A DNA stretch of 64,000 nucleotides, from NCBI GenBank assembly GCA_003989085.1, contig RXIV01000001.1:372001-436000 (forward strand), written 5' to 3'. The position numbers were made by a program, and so were the translations under genes. Below are positions 8,225-17,028 of this stretch, in pieces (the first letter of the stretch is position 1; every line of letters starts with the position of its first letter). This DNA is from Candidatus Competibacteraceae bacterium (GTDB taxonomy: Bacteria > Pseudomonadota > Gammaproteobacteria > Competibacterales > Competibacteraceae). A model generated the notes under the pieces. The model was given only the letters and a program-made list of their open reading frames with translations, was not told the DNA's origin and did no database searches.

Positions 8225-10708
8225 TTACAGCACGGTCTGATCGAAATCGTAGCTCAGGTCGGTGTGTGGCCGTTGCAGGAAAAAGCCCTGCACATAATCA
8301 ATCCCGCAGGACCATAGCGCTGGCAGGGTATTCGCGTCCTCGACGCCGGTCACAATCACGGTGATGTTCTGGATAGCCAGCGAACGGGCTAGTTGAGTCA
8401 ATTGTTGCTGACGCTCCTTGTCGTTGAGCAGGTTCTGGGCAAAGCGGGCGTTCAACTTGACATAATCGACCCGCAGTGACTGCGCTAATGCCTGGGAACG
8501 CTCATGACCGCTGAACTGATCCAGCGAGAGTCCGCAACCTAGCGCCTTGAGTCGCTGCAAAAACGGCAGCAGAGCCTGTTGGTTCAGATCGGCGGTGGTT
8601 TCGGGGATCTCGAATACCAGGCTGGCTGCCGGGACGCCAGTCTTTTGCAAACCGCCCTGTAGCCAATTCAGCAGTTCCTCATCCTGAAGGATGGTGGGTG
8701 AGATATTAATGAACAGGATCATGGAGTGCCCTCGCGCCTGCCGCTCGCGCAAGACCCGGATGGAGTGGGCGATCACCCAGCGATCCAGCACCATGCCGAT
8801 CCGGTGGCGCTTGACCAGGCTGAATACTGTTTCTGGCAACAGCTCCCACCCTTCCCGATTGCGTATCCGTAGCAGAACTTCATAGCGTTCAACGGTGTCA
8901 CCGCGTAGGCTGACGGTAGGCTGGAACAGCAGGTTCATCCGCTGCTGCTGCACGGCCTCGCGAACCTCTTCCAGTAGCCGTCCCTGCTGTAGATGATCGG
9001 TGTCGGTTTCAGTGTTCTGGCTGCTGTGCTGAACGTAGATCCGGGTACCCTTGCTGTCCCGGGCCATCCCGCAGGCCAGATCGGCCTGCTGAATCAGTAC
9101 TGCGGCATCGTGCGTAGCGGAACCGGTGACGCTGATGCCAATGCTGGTATGCAACCGGAATTCAGCGCCGCCGATCATCCGGTAGGGATCCGTTTCCAGC
9201 CGGGCTTGCACCGTGCGGGCAGTCGTCAGCAGGGTATCCTGGTTGACGAAGCTGAGCAGCACCGTAAACAGGGCATCACCAAAGCGGGCGGGGATCGGGC
9301 CGGTTCCCAGGGCGGCTTGCAACCGGGCAGCAGCCTGTTCGATGACTTCATCGGCCGCCGCCACATCCTGGCTTTCGATGGCGCGGAAGTTGTCCAGCGC
9401 GATCAGCATGATCGCAACCTGCTGGGCATTGGCGGCGGTGGCGACTAACGCCCGCTCCAGGCAGGCCAGAAAATACGGGCGGTTGTGCAGACCACTGACG
9501 GTATCGCGATGGCTGAACCGGCTGAGTTTATGATGTAAACCTTGGCCTTGGCGCAGCCGTTTGTCGATGGTGGCGCACAGCAGTTCCGGGCTCAGTGGTC
9601 GAGTCAGCAAGGTCTCACCGCCAAGACCGGTCTCCGCCAGCCGTTGACTAATATCGGTTTGAGCCGACAGCAGAATCAACGGCAATCCCCGAAAGGTCAC
9701 ATGCTGTTGAATCGCCTGGGCCAGCGCCAAGCCGTCGATTTCCTTCAAATCCAGGCTCAGCAGCAGCAGACTGGGCGGGACATTGCTAAGCGCCTGCAAA
9801 ATCTGGAGTGGTTGCGCCAGCACTTGGGTGGTCATACCACGATTTTCCAGCCAGCGGGCGGCCTCGCGGGCGGCCGGCAGGCTATCATCGACGATCAGAA
9901 TCCGGTGGTTGAGAGTTTGCGTCGACCGCTCATCGATCGCCTCAAGCAGCGCCGGTAAATCGGCAGGTTTGACGAAGTAGCCGGATCCACCGATTTCCAC
10001 AGCATCCAGTCGGGCACTGATATCACCACGGTCCGCCAGGAAAAATAGCGGAATATCCGGGGCCAGCGCTTCGCGCAAGGCTGCAATGGGTTGCAAGGCC
10101 GACCGGTTATCAGCGATGTAATCCAGATCGATGATGAGGGCAATCGGCGACTGGGATTGCGTCAGCAGGGTGCGGATCTCGGCCAGCCCGGCGCATAGCC
10201 GAACCTGAAAACCGCCGCGTTGTTCGAGCTTATGAACCAGATCACGGGCCGATTCCGGGGCTGCCAGCCACACAGTGGTGGACTGTTTTTCGTGGTGGAC
10301 TGGCCGCGACTGTTCGCTTTGATCCCATTTGGAAAATAAGGAGATGCTTAAAGGTTCGGCTGATTGGGAACCCACGCCGCCGGTTGTAGCCGGATCGGGG
10401 CGATCCAGTTGCATCGCGGCCCGGCATAGAGCGTCCACGATGGCGATCAGCCGTTCCCGCTCGGCGCCCTTGGGTAGTTCGCCCTTCTCCAATACCACGC
10501 TGATTTGTTGTTCGATCCGCTCGGCGAGGGTCACGATGCGGGCGCAATCCGGGCGTGGACGAGCCAGAGTCAGCAGGTCCTGCGCCGCTCGCAGCAACAG
10601 TACGAAAAACTCCCGGCTCCATTTGATGTAAACCAGTTTTTCGGCAAGGTCTTCAATGCGCTGCAATTTTCCGGCGAGCGAATCGGGTGAAGGGGGTTTT
10701 TGGTCCAT
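8225..10708 (-). CDS. FimX-like protein: two receiver-like domains, degenerate GGDEF and degenerate EAL
   Basis: Order in this 827-aa protein: a helical N-terminus (1-110), a receiver-like fold without a clear phospho-acceptor pocket (about 145-258, LIIDLDY), a second receiver (268-385, HRILIVDDS; the acceptor position reads LLLSLDLKE), a GGDEF domain (398-560) with RFGDALF in place of GGDEF, and an EAL domain (575-820) with EVL in place of EAL and LDQFSG in place of DDFG. Loss of metal ligands in both domains predicts no cyclase or phosphodiesterase activity. This pattern resembles FimX, a c-di-GMP receptor of type IV pili. Binding of c-di-GMP is inferred; no pilus gene is in the window. Confidence 0.85.
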   Translation of the reverse strand: MDQKPPSPDSLAGKLQRIEDLAEKLVYIKWSREFFVLLLRAAQDLLTLARPRPDCARIVTLAERIEQQISVVLEKGELPKGAERERLIAIVDALCRAAMQLDRPDPATTGGVGSQSAEPLSISLFSKWDQSEQSRPVHHEKQSTTVWLAAPESARDLVHKLEQRGGFQVRLCAGLAEIRTLLTQSQSPIALIIDLDYIADNRSALQPIAALREALAPDIPLFFLADRGDISARLDAVEIGGSGYFVKPADLPALLEAIDERSTQTLNHRILIVDDSLPAAREAARWLENRGMTTQVLAQPLQILQALSNVPPSLLLLSLDLKEIDGLALAQAIQQHVTFRGLPLILLSAQTDISQRLAETGLGGETLLTRPLSPELLCATIDKRLRQGQGLHHKLSRFSHRDTVSGLHNRPYFLACLERALVATAANAQQVAIMLIALDNFRAIESQDVAAADEVIEQAAARLQAALGTGPIPARFGDALFTVLLSFVNQDTLLTTARTVQARLETDPYRMIGGAEFRLHTSIGISVTGSATHDAAVLIQQADLACGMARDSKGTRIYVQHSSQNTETDTDHLQQGRLLEEVREAVQQQRMNLLFQPTVSLRGDTVERYEVLLRIRNREGWELLPETVFSLVKRHRIGMVLDRWVIAHSIRVLRERQARGHSMILFINISPTILQDEELLNWLQGGLQKTGVPAASLVFEIPETTADLNQQALLPFLQRLKALGCGLSLDQFSGHERSQALAQSLRVDYVKLNARFAQNLLNDKERQQQLTQLARSLAIQNITVIVTGVEDANTLPALWSCGIDYVQGFFLQRPHTDLSYDFDQTVL

Positions 10709-10801
10709 GTCGCATCTTCATTAGCTGGCGGTTCTGACCAACGAGCAGGGAGCGGCGCTGGCGCAAGGCGATGACGATAGTGTAGTACGGCAATCACGAT
10801 G

Positions 10802-10847
10802 AAGGGGCAAAGCGCCGATATCTCTACCTTTTAGCGCTTTGCCCCTT
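10802..10847. repeat. Perfect 14-bp inverted repeat between fbp and the FimX-like gene
   Basis: AAGGGGCAAAGCGC at 10802-10815 is repeated as its exact complement at 10834-10847 around an 18-base spacer. It lies 64 bases after the fbp stop in the direction of transcription. A factor-dependent or T-less terminator is the simplest reading. No T-run follows on the minus strand. Confidence 0.7.
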
Positions 10848-10910
10848 GGTCTGTTCCGTTACGCGGTTAATCCTTCATCTCTACTCTGCGACCCGCGCCG
10901 GAACCCTGGT

Positions 10911-11930
10911 TTATTGCGCATCGAGATGATAGGAAATAATCCGTTCGACCTCGTTGCGGGAACCCATGATCACCGGACAGCGCTGGTGCAGATTGGCCGG
11001 TGGCAGCGCCATGATTCGTTGCTCGCCAGTAGTCGCCAGTCCGCCGGCCTGTTCAACAATGAAGCTCATCGGATTGGCTTCGTACAACAGGCGTAATTTG
11101 CCTTCCTGATGCTTGGCGCGCAATTTGCGGTCAGTGGGGTACAGGAACACGCCGCCCTGGCATAGCACCCGGTGGACATCGGCGATCATCGCGCCGGCCC
11201 AGCGCATGTTGAAATCCCGGCCGCGTGGACCTTCCTTGCCGGCCAGACATTCGTCGATGTAACGACGCACCGGCGGATCCCAGAATCGCATGTAAGAGGC
11301 GTTGATCGAGAAATCCTGGGCGTCGGCGGGGATTTTCATGTCAGGATTGGTGAGGATGAACTCGCCGATGCGTTGGTCAAGGGTGAAGCCATTGACCCCA
11401 TGTCCGGTGGTCAGCACCATCATCGATGAGGGGCCATATAACGCATAACCAGCGCAGACCTGATGGTCGCCCGATTGCAGAAAATCATCCTCGGTCGGTT
11501 CGCCTATCGTGCCTTCGGGGCGGCGCATGATCGAGAAGATAGTGCCGACCGCACCGTTGACATCAGTATTGGAAGATCCATCGAGTGGATCGAACACCAG
11601 CAGGTATTTGCCGCGTGGATACTGGGCCGGCAAGTGGTAAACGTCGGTCATCTCTTCGGAAGCCATCGCGGCGACGTGCCCGGCCCATTCATTGCGCTTG
11701 ATAAATAGATTGTTGGAGATAACATCCAGTTTTTTCTGGGTTTCACCTTGGATATTTTCGGTATCGGCGGCACCGAGGACGCCGACCAGGCTGCCATAGC
11801 GAACTGCACTGGCAATGGCCTTGCAGGCGATCACGACATCATTGATCAGAGCGGTGAAATCGCCTGAAACATTACCGATGTGCCGTTGTTCTTCAATGAT
11901 GAATTCAGTAATCGTAGTGCCGATAGGCAT
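10911..11930 (-). CDS. fbp: Fructose-1,6-bisphosphatase class I
   Basis: This 339-aa protein hydrolyses fructose-1,6-bisphosphate in gluconeogenesis. The metal-binding and catalytic signature FDPLDGSSNTDVNGAVG lies near residues 110-126, and the sugar-phosphate-binding segment near the C-terminus (YPTDRKLRAKHQEGKLRLLYEANPMSF) is complete. Length matches class I bacterial enzymes. The start follows AGGGA about 9 bases upstream. In a glycogen- or PHA-storing organism it would serve glucose synthesis from stored carbon (inference). Confidence 0.97.
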   Translation of the reverse strand: MPIGTTITEFIIEEQRHIGNVSGDFTALINDVVIACKAIASAVRYGSLVGVLGAADTENIQGETQKKLDVISNNLFIKRNEWAGHVAAMASEEMTDVYHLPAQYPRGKYLLVFDPLDGSSNTDVNGAVGTIFSIMRRPEGTIGEPTEDDFLQSGDHQVCAGYALYGPSSMMVLTTGHGVNGFTLDQRIGEFILTNPDMKIPADAQDFSINASYMRFWDPPVRRYIDECLAGKEGPRGRDFNMRWAGAMIADVHRVLCQGGVFLYPTDRKLRAKHQEGKLRLLYEANPMSFIVEQAGGLATTGEQRIMALPPANLHQRCPVIMGSRNEVERIISYHLDAQ

Positions 11931-12094
11931 GAGCGCTTGTCCCTAGATAAGCTAAAGGGTGGGGTAGAACCGACGCGGCGCAGATTCTCGTTCACCGTGC
12001 CGTTGGCCGATTATAACGATTAGCCATAGTGTTTTCAGGGGTTTCAGCCGAAGCGAGGGGGGTTCAGAATTTTATGTCGCAACGCAACATTTTT

Positions 12095-12103
12095 TGCTAT
12101 ACT
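12095..12103 (+). promoter_or_regulatory. Extended -10 promoter element for the phasin gene
   Basis: TGCTATACT is a close match to an extended -10 element and sits about 40 bases before the phasin ATG in an AT-rich patch. There is no good -35 hexamer at the usual distance, as is common for extended -10 promoters. The transcription start is not established. Confidence 0.5.
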
Positions 12104-12143
12104 TATCGTTGTTGACTTGCAACCTTTATTTCGGGAGAACTTC

Positions 12144-12491
12144 ATGAACGAACAATCTGCGGCGTTTGCGGAATCTTTCAAGCCGTGGTTGACTTCTCTG
12201 ACCCGGTTCAACCAGTTTGCGGTAGGACGAATGGAACAGTGGGTCGCGCTCCAGATGGACAGTCTGAGAGCCTACGTTGATCTGGGGGTCGCCCAGGCGC
12301 GCGTTGCGCTCAAAGTGACTGACCCACATAGCCTGCATGAATTTGCCGACAGCCAATTCGCCGTGTTGAGTTTTGTCGGCCACCGGGCCATCGACGATAG
12401 CCGAGCCATCAGCGAATGGAGAAGCGATGGACAGAAGCAGGCAATTGGTCTAACCAGGGCTAACCTGCTGACTGTACTGTTCAATGATTAA
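12144..12491 (+). CDS. Phasin-family protein
   Basis: Phasins coat polyhydroxyalkanoate granules and control their number and size. This 115-aa, mostly helical protein has the amphipathic pattern of the family (FNQFAVGRMEQWVALQMDSL, then YVDLGVAQARVALKVTDPHSL). The ATG at 12144 follows GGGAGAA at a good distance; an in-frame ATG nine codons upstream is less likely. It is a single-gene unit with its own promoter and a strong terminator. No PHA synthase is in the window. Phasin sequences are weakly conserved, so this rests on pattern more than on invariant residues. Confidence 0.75.
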   Translation: MNEQSAAFAESFKPWLTSLTRFNQFAVGRMEQWVALQMDSLRAYVDLGVAQARVALKVTDPHSLHEFADSQFAVLSFVGHRAIDDSRAISEWRSDGQKQAIGLTRANLLTVLFND

Positions 12492-12521
12492 CCGGCTACA
12501 TTTGGTGCAACCGCTATGCTA

Positions 12522-12547
12522 AACGCCGCCACAAGGGCGGCGTTTTT
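12522..12547 (+). terminator. Rho-independent terminator of the phasin gene
   Basis: AACGCCGCC and GGCGGCGTT form a perfect 9-bp stem around a 5-base loop, followed by a T-run (TTTTTATTT). It is 30 bases after the phasin stop and also separates it from the convergent opgH. Confidence 0.9.
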
Positions 12548-12559
12548 ATTTGAGGCTAT

Positions 12560-14635
12560 TCAAGTCAATAGCTCGGCATTGACCGGTGCCCGGCTCCAGA
12601 ACAGCGCGTGCAGCCGCAACAGCGTTTCCGGATCCGCAATTAACTCGCGTTTCTGCGCTGAGCTGAGGCTATCTGGCCCTTCTTCTTCCAGTTGGTGAAT
12701 CAGCCCCTCCAGATAATGCCGACGCCGTTTGCTCGGCGGTTCGCGCTCTGGCAACAGCGAACGGTGCAGCGCATTGACGTAAGGATCGGTCAATGCCTGG
12801 ATGAAACGGTTGACCGGAGCCCCTCGCAACGCCGGTAAGACCGGATCACCCTCCCGCAGACCGTCTTCCAGATAACGCAACACGTCCGGAGGATCACATT
12901 CTTCCGGGGTTAGAAACAGGCCAAGGTTGCGCGCCTGCTGGCCCAAGGCGATGCTGCTGGACAGTATCGACACCGGAATCGCCAGCGCCAGGCCGAGCAA
13001 CACTGGGGTAAACCACCAGAAGAAGGCCGGCACATAGCAGTAGCTCAGAAAGCCGGCCACGATACCGATCCCGGTCTGTATGCCGTGAGTGAGGGCAGCC
13101 TCGCGAAAACTGGTCATTCGATCGCCACGTTGCTGGGGCGGCCAGCCAACCGCCCGGCGCATCAGGATCGCCAGGACGAACTTGGTCTGGAACAGCATCA
13201 ACACCGGCGCAGTCAGCACTGAGAATGCAGTTTCCAGCGCTACGCTCAGGCTGGCCCCGACGATCCCGCCATAGGCACGCAATAGCCGGCGATCTTTGAG
13301 TAGCAGCAGCAAGGCCAGCAATTTAGGCAGGAACAGCATGGTCAGGGTCACCAGCAACACGGTGGTCATCTCGACCGCAAAGGACACCGGCCAGACCGGA
13401 ATCCAGTTATCGCCGAAGAAATACACTGGGCGTTGCTGGGCCTGGATGAAGGCTTCAACGCCGGTGGCGATCAGAAACAGCAGCCACAACGGCGAAGCGG
13501 CATAGGACATCACCCCCATCAGGAAATGCAGCCGGCTCAAGGCATTAAAGCCACGAGAAAAAGCCAGCCGCAGGTGTTGAAGATTGCCTTGGCACCAGCG
13601 GCGATCCCGCTTGGCGTAGTCGATCAGCGTGGGCGGAATTTCCTCATAGCTGCCTTCCAGGTCATAGGCCAGCCACACTTCCCAACCAGCCCGCCGCAGC
13701 AAGGCCGCTTCGACAAAGTCATGACTGAGGATATCGCCGCCGAACGGTTCGCGGCCCGGCAGTTTCGGCAGGCCGCAATGATCGAGAAACGGCTGGATGC
13801 GGATGATGGCGTTGTGGCCCCAATAATTGCTCTCGCCCAGTTGCCAGTAATTCAATCCGGCGGTAAACATCCGCCCATAGATGCTGCTGGCGAATTGCAG
13901 AATCCTGGCGAACAACGATTCACGGTTGACCGGGATCGGCGGGGTCTGGATCAGAGCAACGCGCGGATGATGCTCCATCAGCCGCACCATATCGACCAGG
14001 GTGGCACCCTGCATCAGGCTGTCGGCGTCCAGCACGATCATATAGCGGTAATGACCGCCCCAGCGGGTGCAGAAGTCCTCCAGGTTGCCGCTCTTGCGGC
14101 TGATATTTTCCGGGCGATTGCGATAAAAAATGCGTCCCTTGCCGTCCAGCGCCCGCACCATGTCCTGCCAGCGCAGTTCTTCCTCAACCCAGACATCCGG
14201 ATCGCGGGTATCGCTGAGGATAAAGAAATCAAAGTCGGCCAGTTGGCCGGTGTCGGCCAATGACTGGTGAATGGCCCGCAGCCCGGCAAAAACCCGCTCG
14301 GAGTCTTCGTTATAGATCGGCATCAGGATGGCGGTGCGACCCGGCGGCCCGGTGAAATCCGGCGGCGTCCCTGGCTGGCGGGAAATAGCCCAACGGTCGC
14401 GGCCTAGCAGAATCGCGATAAAGCCCATAAACGCGGTCCAGAACGACACGCAAATCCAGGAAAACAGGATTGCATATAGCAACAGCAGCAGTAGTTCCAT
14501 AGGACTGAAGCCATTGCTGTGAAAGGCGCTGGCCATCAGGCCCAGCGCGATCAGTGTGGTCAGCGTCACCAGCAGGAAGAACGCCACTCGCCGCAGGGTG
14601 TGGCCCATGATCGGAGATTGAGAAGGTTGCGTCAT
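12560..14635 (-). CDS. opgH: Glucans biosynthesis glucosyltransferase H (short form)
   Basis: OpgH is an inner-membrane GT2-family transferase that builds and exports the glucose backbone of osmoregulated periplasmic glucans. The start MTQPSQSP gives 691 aa, against about 850 in E. coli: most of the long cytoplasmic N-terminus is missing. Membrane helices flank the catalytic domain, which has IMPIYNEDSERVFAGLRA, the metal-binding VLDADSLM, HDFVEAALLRRAGW and the product-site KRDRRWCQGN (Q/RxxRW). An ATG at 14720 gives a longer N-terminus without membrane or family features and lies in the repeat-rich leader. It is downstream of opgG and an unknown ORF. Confidence 0.93.
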   Translation of the reverse strand: MTQPSQSPIMGHTLRRVAFFLLVTLTTLIALGLMASAFHSNGFSPMELLLLLLYAILFSWICVSFWTAFMGFIAILLGRDRWAISRQPGTPPDFTGPPGRTAILMPIYNEDSERVFAGLRAIHQSLADTGQLADFDFFILSDTRDPDVWVEEELRWQDMVRALDGKGRIFYRNRPENISRKSGNLEDFCTRWGGHYRYMIVLDADSLMQGATLVDMVRLMEHHPRVALIQTPPIPVNRESLFARILQFASSIYGRMFTAGLNYWQLGESNYWGHNAIIRIQPFLDHCGLPKLPGREPFGGDILSHDFVEAALLRRAGWEVWLAYDLEGSYEEIPPTLIDYAKRDRRWCQGNLQHLRLAFSRGFNALSRLHFLMGVMSYAASPLWLLFLIATGVEAFIQAQQRPVYFFGDNWIPVWPVSFAVEMTTVLLVTLTMLFLPKLLALLLLLKDRRLLRAYGGIVGASLSVALETAFSVLTAPVLMLFQTKFVLAILMRRAVGWPPQQRGDRMTSFREAALTHGIQTGIGIVAGFLSYCYVPAFFWWFTPVLLGLALAIPVSILSSSIALGQQARNLGLFLTPEECDPPDVLRYLEDGLREGDPVLPALRGAPVNRFIQALTDPYVNALHRSLLPEREPPSKRRRHYLEGLIHQLEEEGPDSLSSAQKRELIADPETLLRLHALFWSRAPVNAELLT

Positions 14636-14857
14636 GATGAGGTGTCCAGAACAAGCAGGAACGAGGGTCACGGAAGGCGCGATGGAGTCTACGGAAGACG
14701 CGGCGATCGCCACGGAATACATGGAAAGAGAAAGAAGTTTGTCGGTGGTTAGCGCTGTCTTGCTTGTCGCCGAACAACTCTGTCCAAAGGACCAAGATGA
14801 AGTGGCCTTTATTTCTTCCGTGGGTTCCGTGGACTGAATGCTTTGCCGTGGACTGGC
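14636..14857. repeat. Leader region with repeated CCACGGAA motifs
   Basis: Between opgH and the 158-aa gene lie several copies of (C/T)ACGGAA on the plus strand (around 14670, 14692 and 14711) and of its complement TTCCGTGG (around 14816-14832). CCACGGAA at 14710-14717 and TTCCGTGG at 14825-14832 form a widely spaced dyad. The same phrase recurs at 56797. No convincing gene is present here. Confidence 0.5.
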
Positions 14858-15334
14858 TTAGAACAGGGAAAATAATTCGATGCGTTGGGCCGGCATGAGG
14901 CCAGGACTAGCTACCGGGGTTGGTTCGGCTACCGCAGAACGCAAGGTTTCCAGCGCCGCTTCCGCCATGCCCGGGGGAGCAAACAGCGCTGCCGGCCAAT
15001 CCGGGGCTGCACCGCTCAATAAGGCGGCTCGCGCCGCCGCCAGTTCCGGCGAGGGCCGGGGTAGCTTAAGCGCCTGAGCCAGCCAGTCATCCAGCAGCTC
15101 TCCAGCGGCCAGGATGGTTCGGGCCGCTGGATCGAGTTCTGGCGTTTCCGGCAGTTCGGATGCTCGCCGCAAGGCCTGTTCGGCCAGCGCCGCCGCCTGA
15201 TCCGGGTCGCTTACCCCCAGCGCCCGCCAGTAGGTCTGGAGCCGGCTATGTAATTGGGTGATGGAGGGCGTGGCGGGCGCGGTTGCCGAATGGGGCAGGT
15301 AGGGCGGTGCGGCGCTTACTTTGCTGCGGTCCAC
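14858..15334 (-). CDS. Unknown 158-aa protein encoded between opgG and opgH
   Basis: I do not recognise a family. The protein is Ala/Leu/Pro-rich with predicted amphipathic helices (TQLHSRLQTYWRALGV, AALAEQALRRASEL, TILAAGELLDDWLAQAL), no signal peptide and no membrane segment, so it should be cytoplasmic. Its start overlaps the end of opgG by 19 bases and opgH follows, so it belongs to the same transcript. OpgH here lacks the long cytoplasmic N-terminus of the E. coli protein; this ORF could supply an equivalent regulatory or partner domain in trans, but that is speculation. Codon use matches the neighbours, so it is probably a real gene. Confidence 0.65.
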   Translation of the reverse strand: MDRSKVSAAPPYLPHSATAPATPSITQLHSRLQTYWRALGVSDPDQAAALAEQALRRASELPETPELDPAARTILAAGELLDDWLAQALKLPRPSPELAAARAALLSGAAPDWPAALFAPPGMAEAALETLRSAVAEPTPVASPGLMPAQRIELFSLF

Positions 15335-16884
15335 TGATAGCTCCAGGTTTCAGTCAGGACATGATCGCCCAGTTTGAGGAAGCAGCGCAGATCAGCGGAT
15401 TTGTCGCCTTGCGGCAGCAGCTCGAAAGAGACCCGCCAGCCATTGGTGTACGGGTTCCGGTGAGCAACCGGGTTTTCGATTTGGCCGCTGGAACTGCTGA
15501 TCATCGGTTGTACCGGCGCATCCTCCGCCAACTTGGCGAGCGCCTCGCCACCAAAATCAATGACAAACCGCCGCCGTTCGGGATTCAGATCGCCCGCGCC
15601 GCCCGCGCCGATCCGGCTGGACAACGTCCGCCCGCCCGGCGACAGGTTGGGCAGATCAAGGAAGAAGGACAGCCGGTAGCTGTACTCCAGCGGCTGGCCG
15701 GGTTCGACCGGTTTTTCCGGGGTCCAGAACGCGGCGATGTTGTCATAGCGTTCGGCCTCGCTCGGGATTTCGATCAGTTGCACCGATCCCTTGCCCCAAT
15801 CGCCCTGCGGCTCGATCCAAACGCTAGGCCGGCGATGGTAGAGGGCTTCCAAATCCTGGTAATTGTCGAAGGCGCGGTCGCGCTGCAACAGCCCAAAGCC
15901 ACGCGGATTGCTGTCCTGGAATGCGCTGATTCGCAGCCGGGTCGGATTATTCAGTGGCCGCCAGATCCATTCACCGTTGCCGGTCGCCAGCAGCAAGCCG
16001 TCCGAGTCATGCACCTGTGGGCGGAAATCATCGAAGAACCGTTCGTTCAGCCCCCCGTGGTAGAACATGCTGGTCAGCGGCGCTATTCCGATTTTCTGCA
16101 CCTTGTCGCGGAAGAACAAGCTGGCCTTGACTTCGATCTGGGTAGCCACGCCGGGCTGGATGACCAACCGGTAGGCGCCGGCGACGCTTGGGCTATCCAG
16201 CAGGGCGTAGACAGTGAGTTCGGTAGCGTCCTTGGCGGGTTTTTCCAGCCAGAATTCGCGGAACCAGGGAAATTCTTCGGGCTTGGGCAGGCCGGTATCG
16301 ATGGCCAATCCCCTCGCCGACAGGCCATAGCCCTGGTTTTGGCCAATGGCGCGGAAGTAACTTGCGCCCAGAAACACCGCGACCTCGTCGTATTTACTGT
16401 CGGTGTGCAGCGGATACAGCACCTTGAACCCGGCGAAACCCAAGTCCTTGGGCATGCTGTCGGGGATCTTGTTGTGGCCATAGTCGAACAGATCGGCGTT
16501 GTATTCGACCGGCTGGCTGGCTCCGTCATCAATCACATTGATCGTCACCTGACGATTGAACAGAAATCCCATCGGGGCAAACTGGATTTCAAACGGCAGT
16601 CCGGCATCCCGCCACAAGCTTTTATCCGCCCGGAAGCGGATGTCGCGGTACTGGTCGTAATCCAGATTTTTTAGGAAATCCGGTAGGTTGCCACTCGGCG
16701 TCTGGTAGGTTTGAGTCGCCAGCACTTCAGCGCGGCGGCGAACGTCGGCGAAATTGAAGCGCTTGGGTGGCGGCGTCGCCGTTGAGGTGGCTTCAGGGGC
16801 ATTGGGTGCGCTCAGACTCGCCATCGGGCTGGCGCAGACCACGCCCGCCAGCAGGGCAATACTCAGTAGCATTCGGAGTTTCAC
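15316..16884 (-). CDS. opgG: Periplasmic glucans biosynthesis protein OpgG/OpgD
   Basis: This 522-aa periplasmic protein has a clear signal peptide (residues 1 to about 27: basic start, hydrophobic LLSIALLAGVVCA, cleavage near SLSA). The mature part begins FNFADVRRRAEVLATQTYQ, as in the OpgG/OpgD family, with DQYRDIRFRADKSLW and RLSFFLDLPNLSPGG also typical. The family is needed for backbone branching or modification of osmoregulated glucans. Adjacency to opgH favours OpgG over OpgD, but sequence alone does not separate them. It is divergently transcribed from gabD across a 144-base gap, where promoters for both probably lie. Confidence 0.93.
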   Translation of the reverse strand: MKLRMLLSIALLAGVVCASPMASLSAPNAPEATSTATPPPKRFNFADVRRRAEVLATQTYQTPSGNLPDFLKNLDYDQYRDIRFRADKSLWRDAGLPFEIQFAPMGFLFNRQVTINVIDDGASQPVEYNADLFDYGHNKIPDSMPKDLGFAGFKVLYPLHTDSKYDEVAVFLGASYFRAIGQNQGYGLSARGLAIDTGLPKPEEFPWFREFWLEKPAKDATELTVYALLDSPSVAGAYRLVIQPGVATQIEVKASLFFRDKVQKIGIAPLTSMFYHGGLNERFFDDFRPQVHDSDGLLLATGNGEWIWRPLNNPTRLRISAFQDSNPRGFGLLQRDRAFDNYQDLEALYHRRPSVWIEPQGDWGKGSVQLIEIPSEAERYDNIAAFWTPEKPVEPGQPLEYSYRLSFFLDLPNLSPGGRTLSSRIGAGGAGDLNPERRRFVIDFGGEALAKLAEDAPVQPMISSSSGQIENPVAHRNPYTNGWRVSFELLPQGDKSADLRCFLKLGDHVLTETWSYQWTAAK

Positions 16885-17028
16885 AGCGTCACGGCTCCGT
16901 TGACGGTTCAGTTCGATAGGATTCAGTCGGCTTTGGACAAGCCGCTAAACTCAGTATTGTATTGTGGTTTGGGTATTCCGACTATCTTGTTGCTTCATCG
17001 TTGAATTGCCAATTTCCGGGGGACTCTC

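Noticed and set aside
15283..16674. Long open frame (463 codons) on the plus strand opposite opgG
   Set aside because: It is antisense to a strongly supported gene, has no family features and reflects GC-rich codon bias in the opposite frame.
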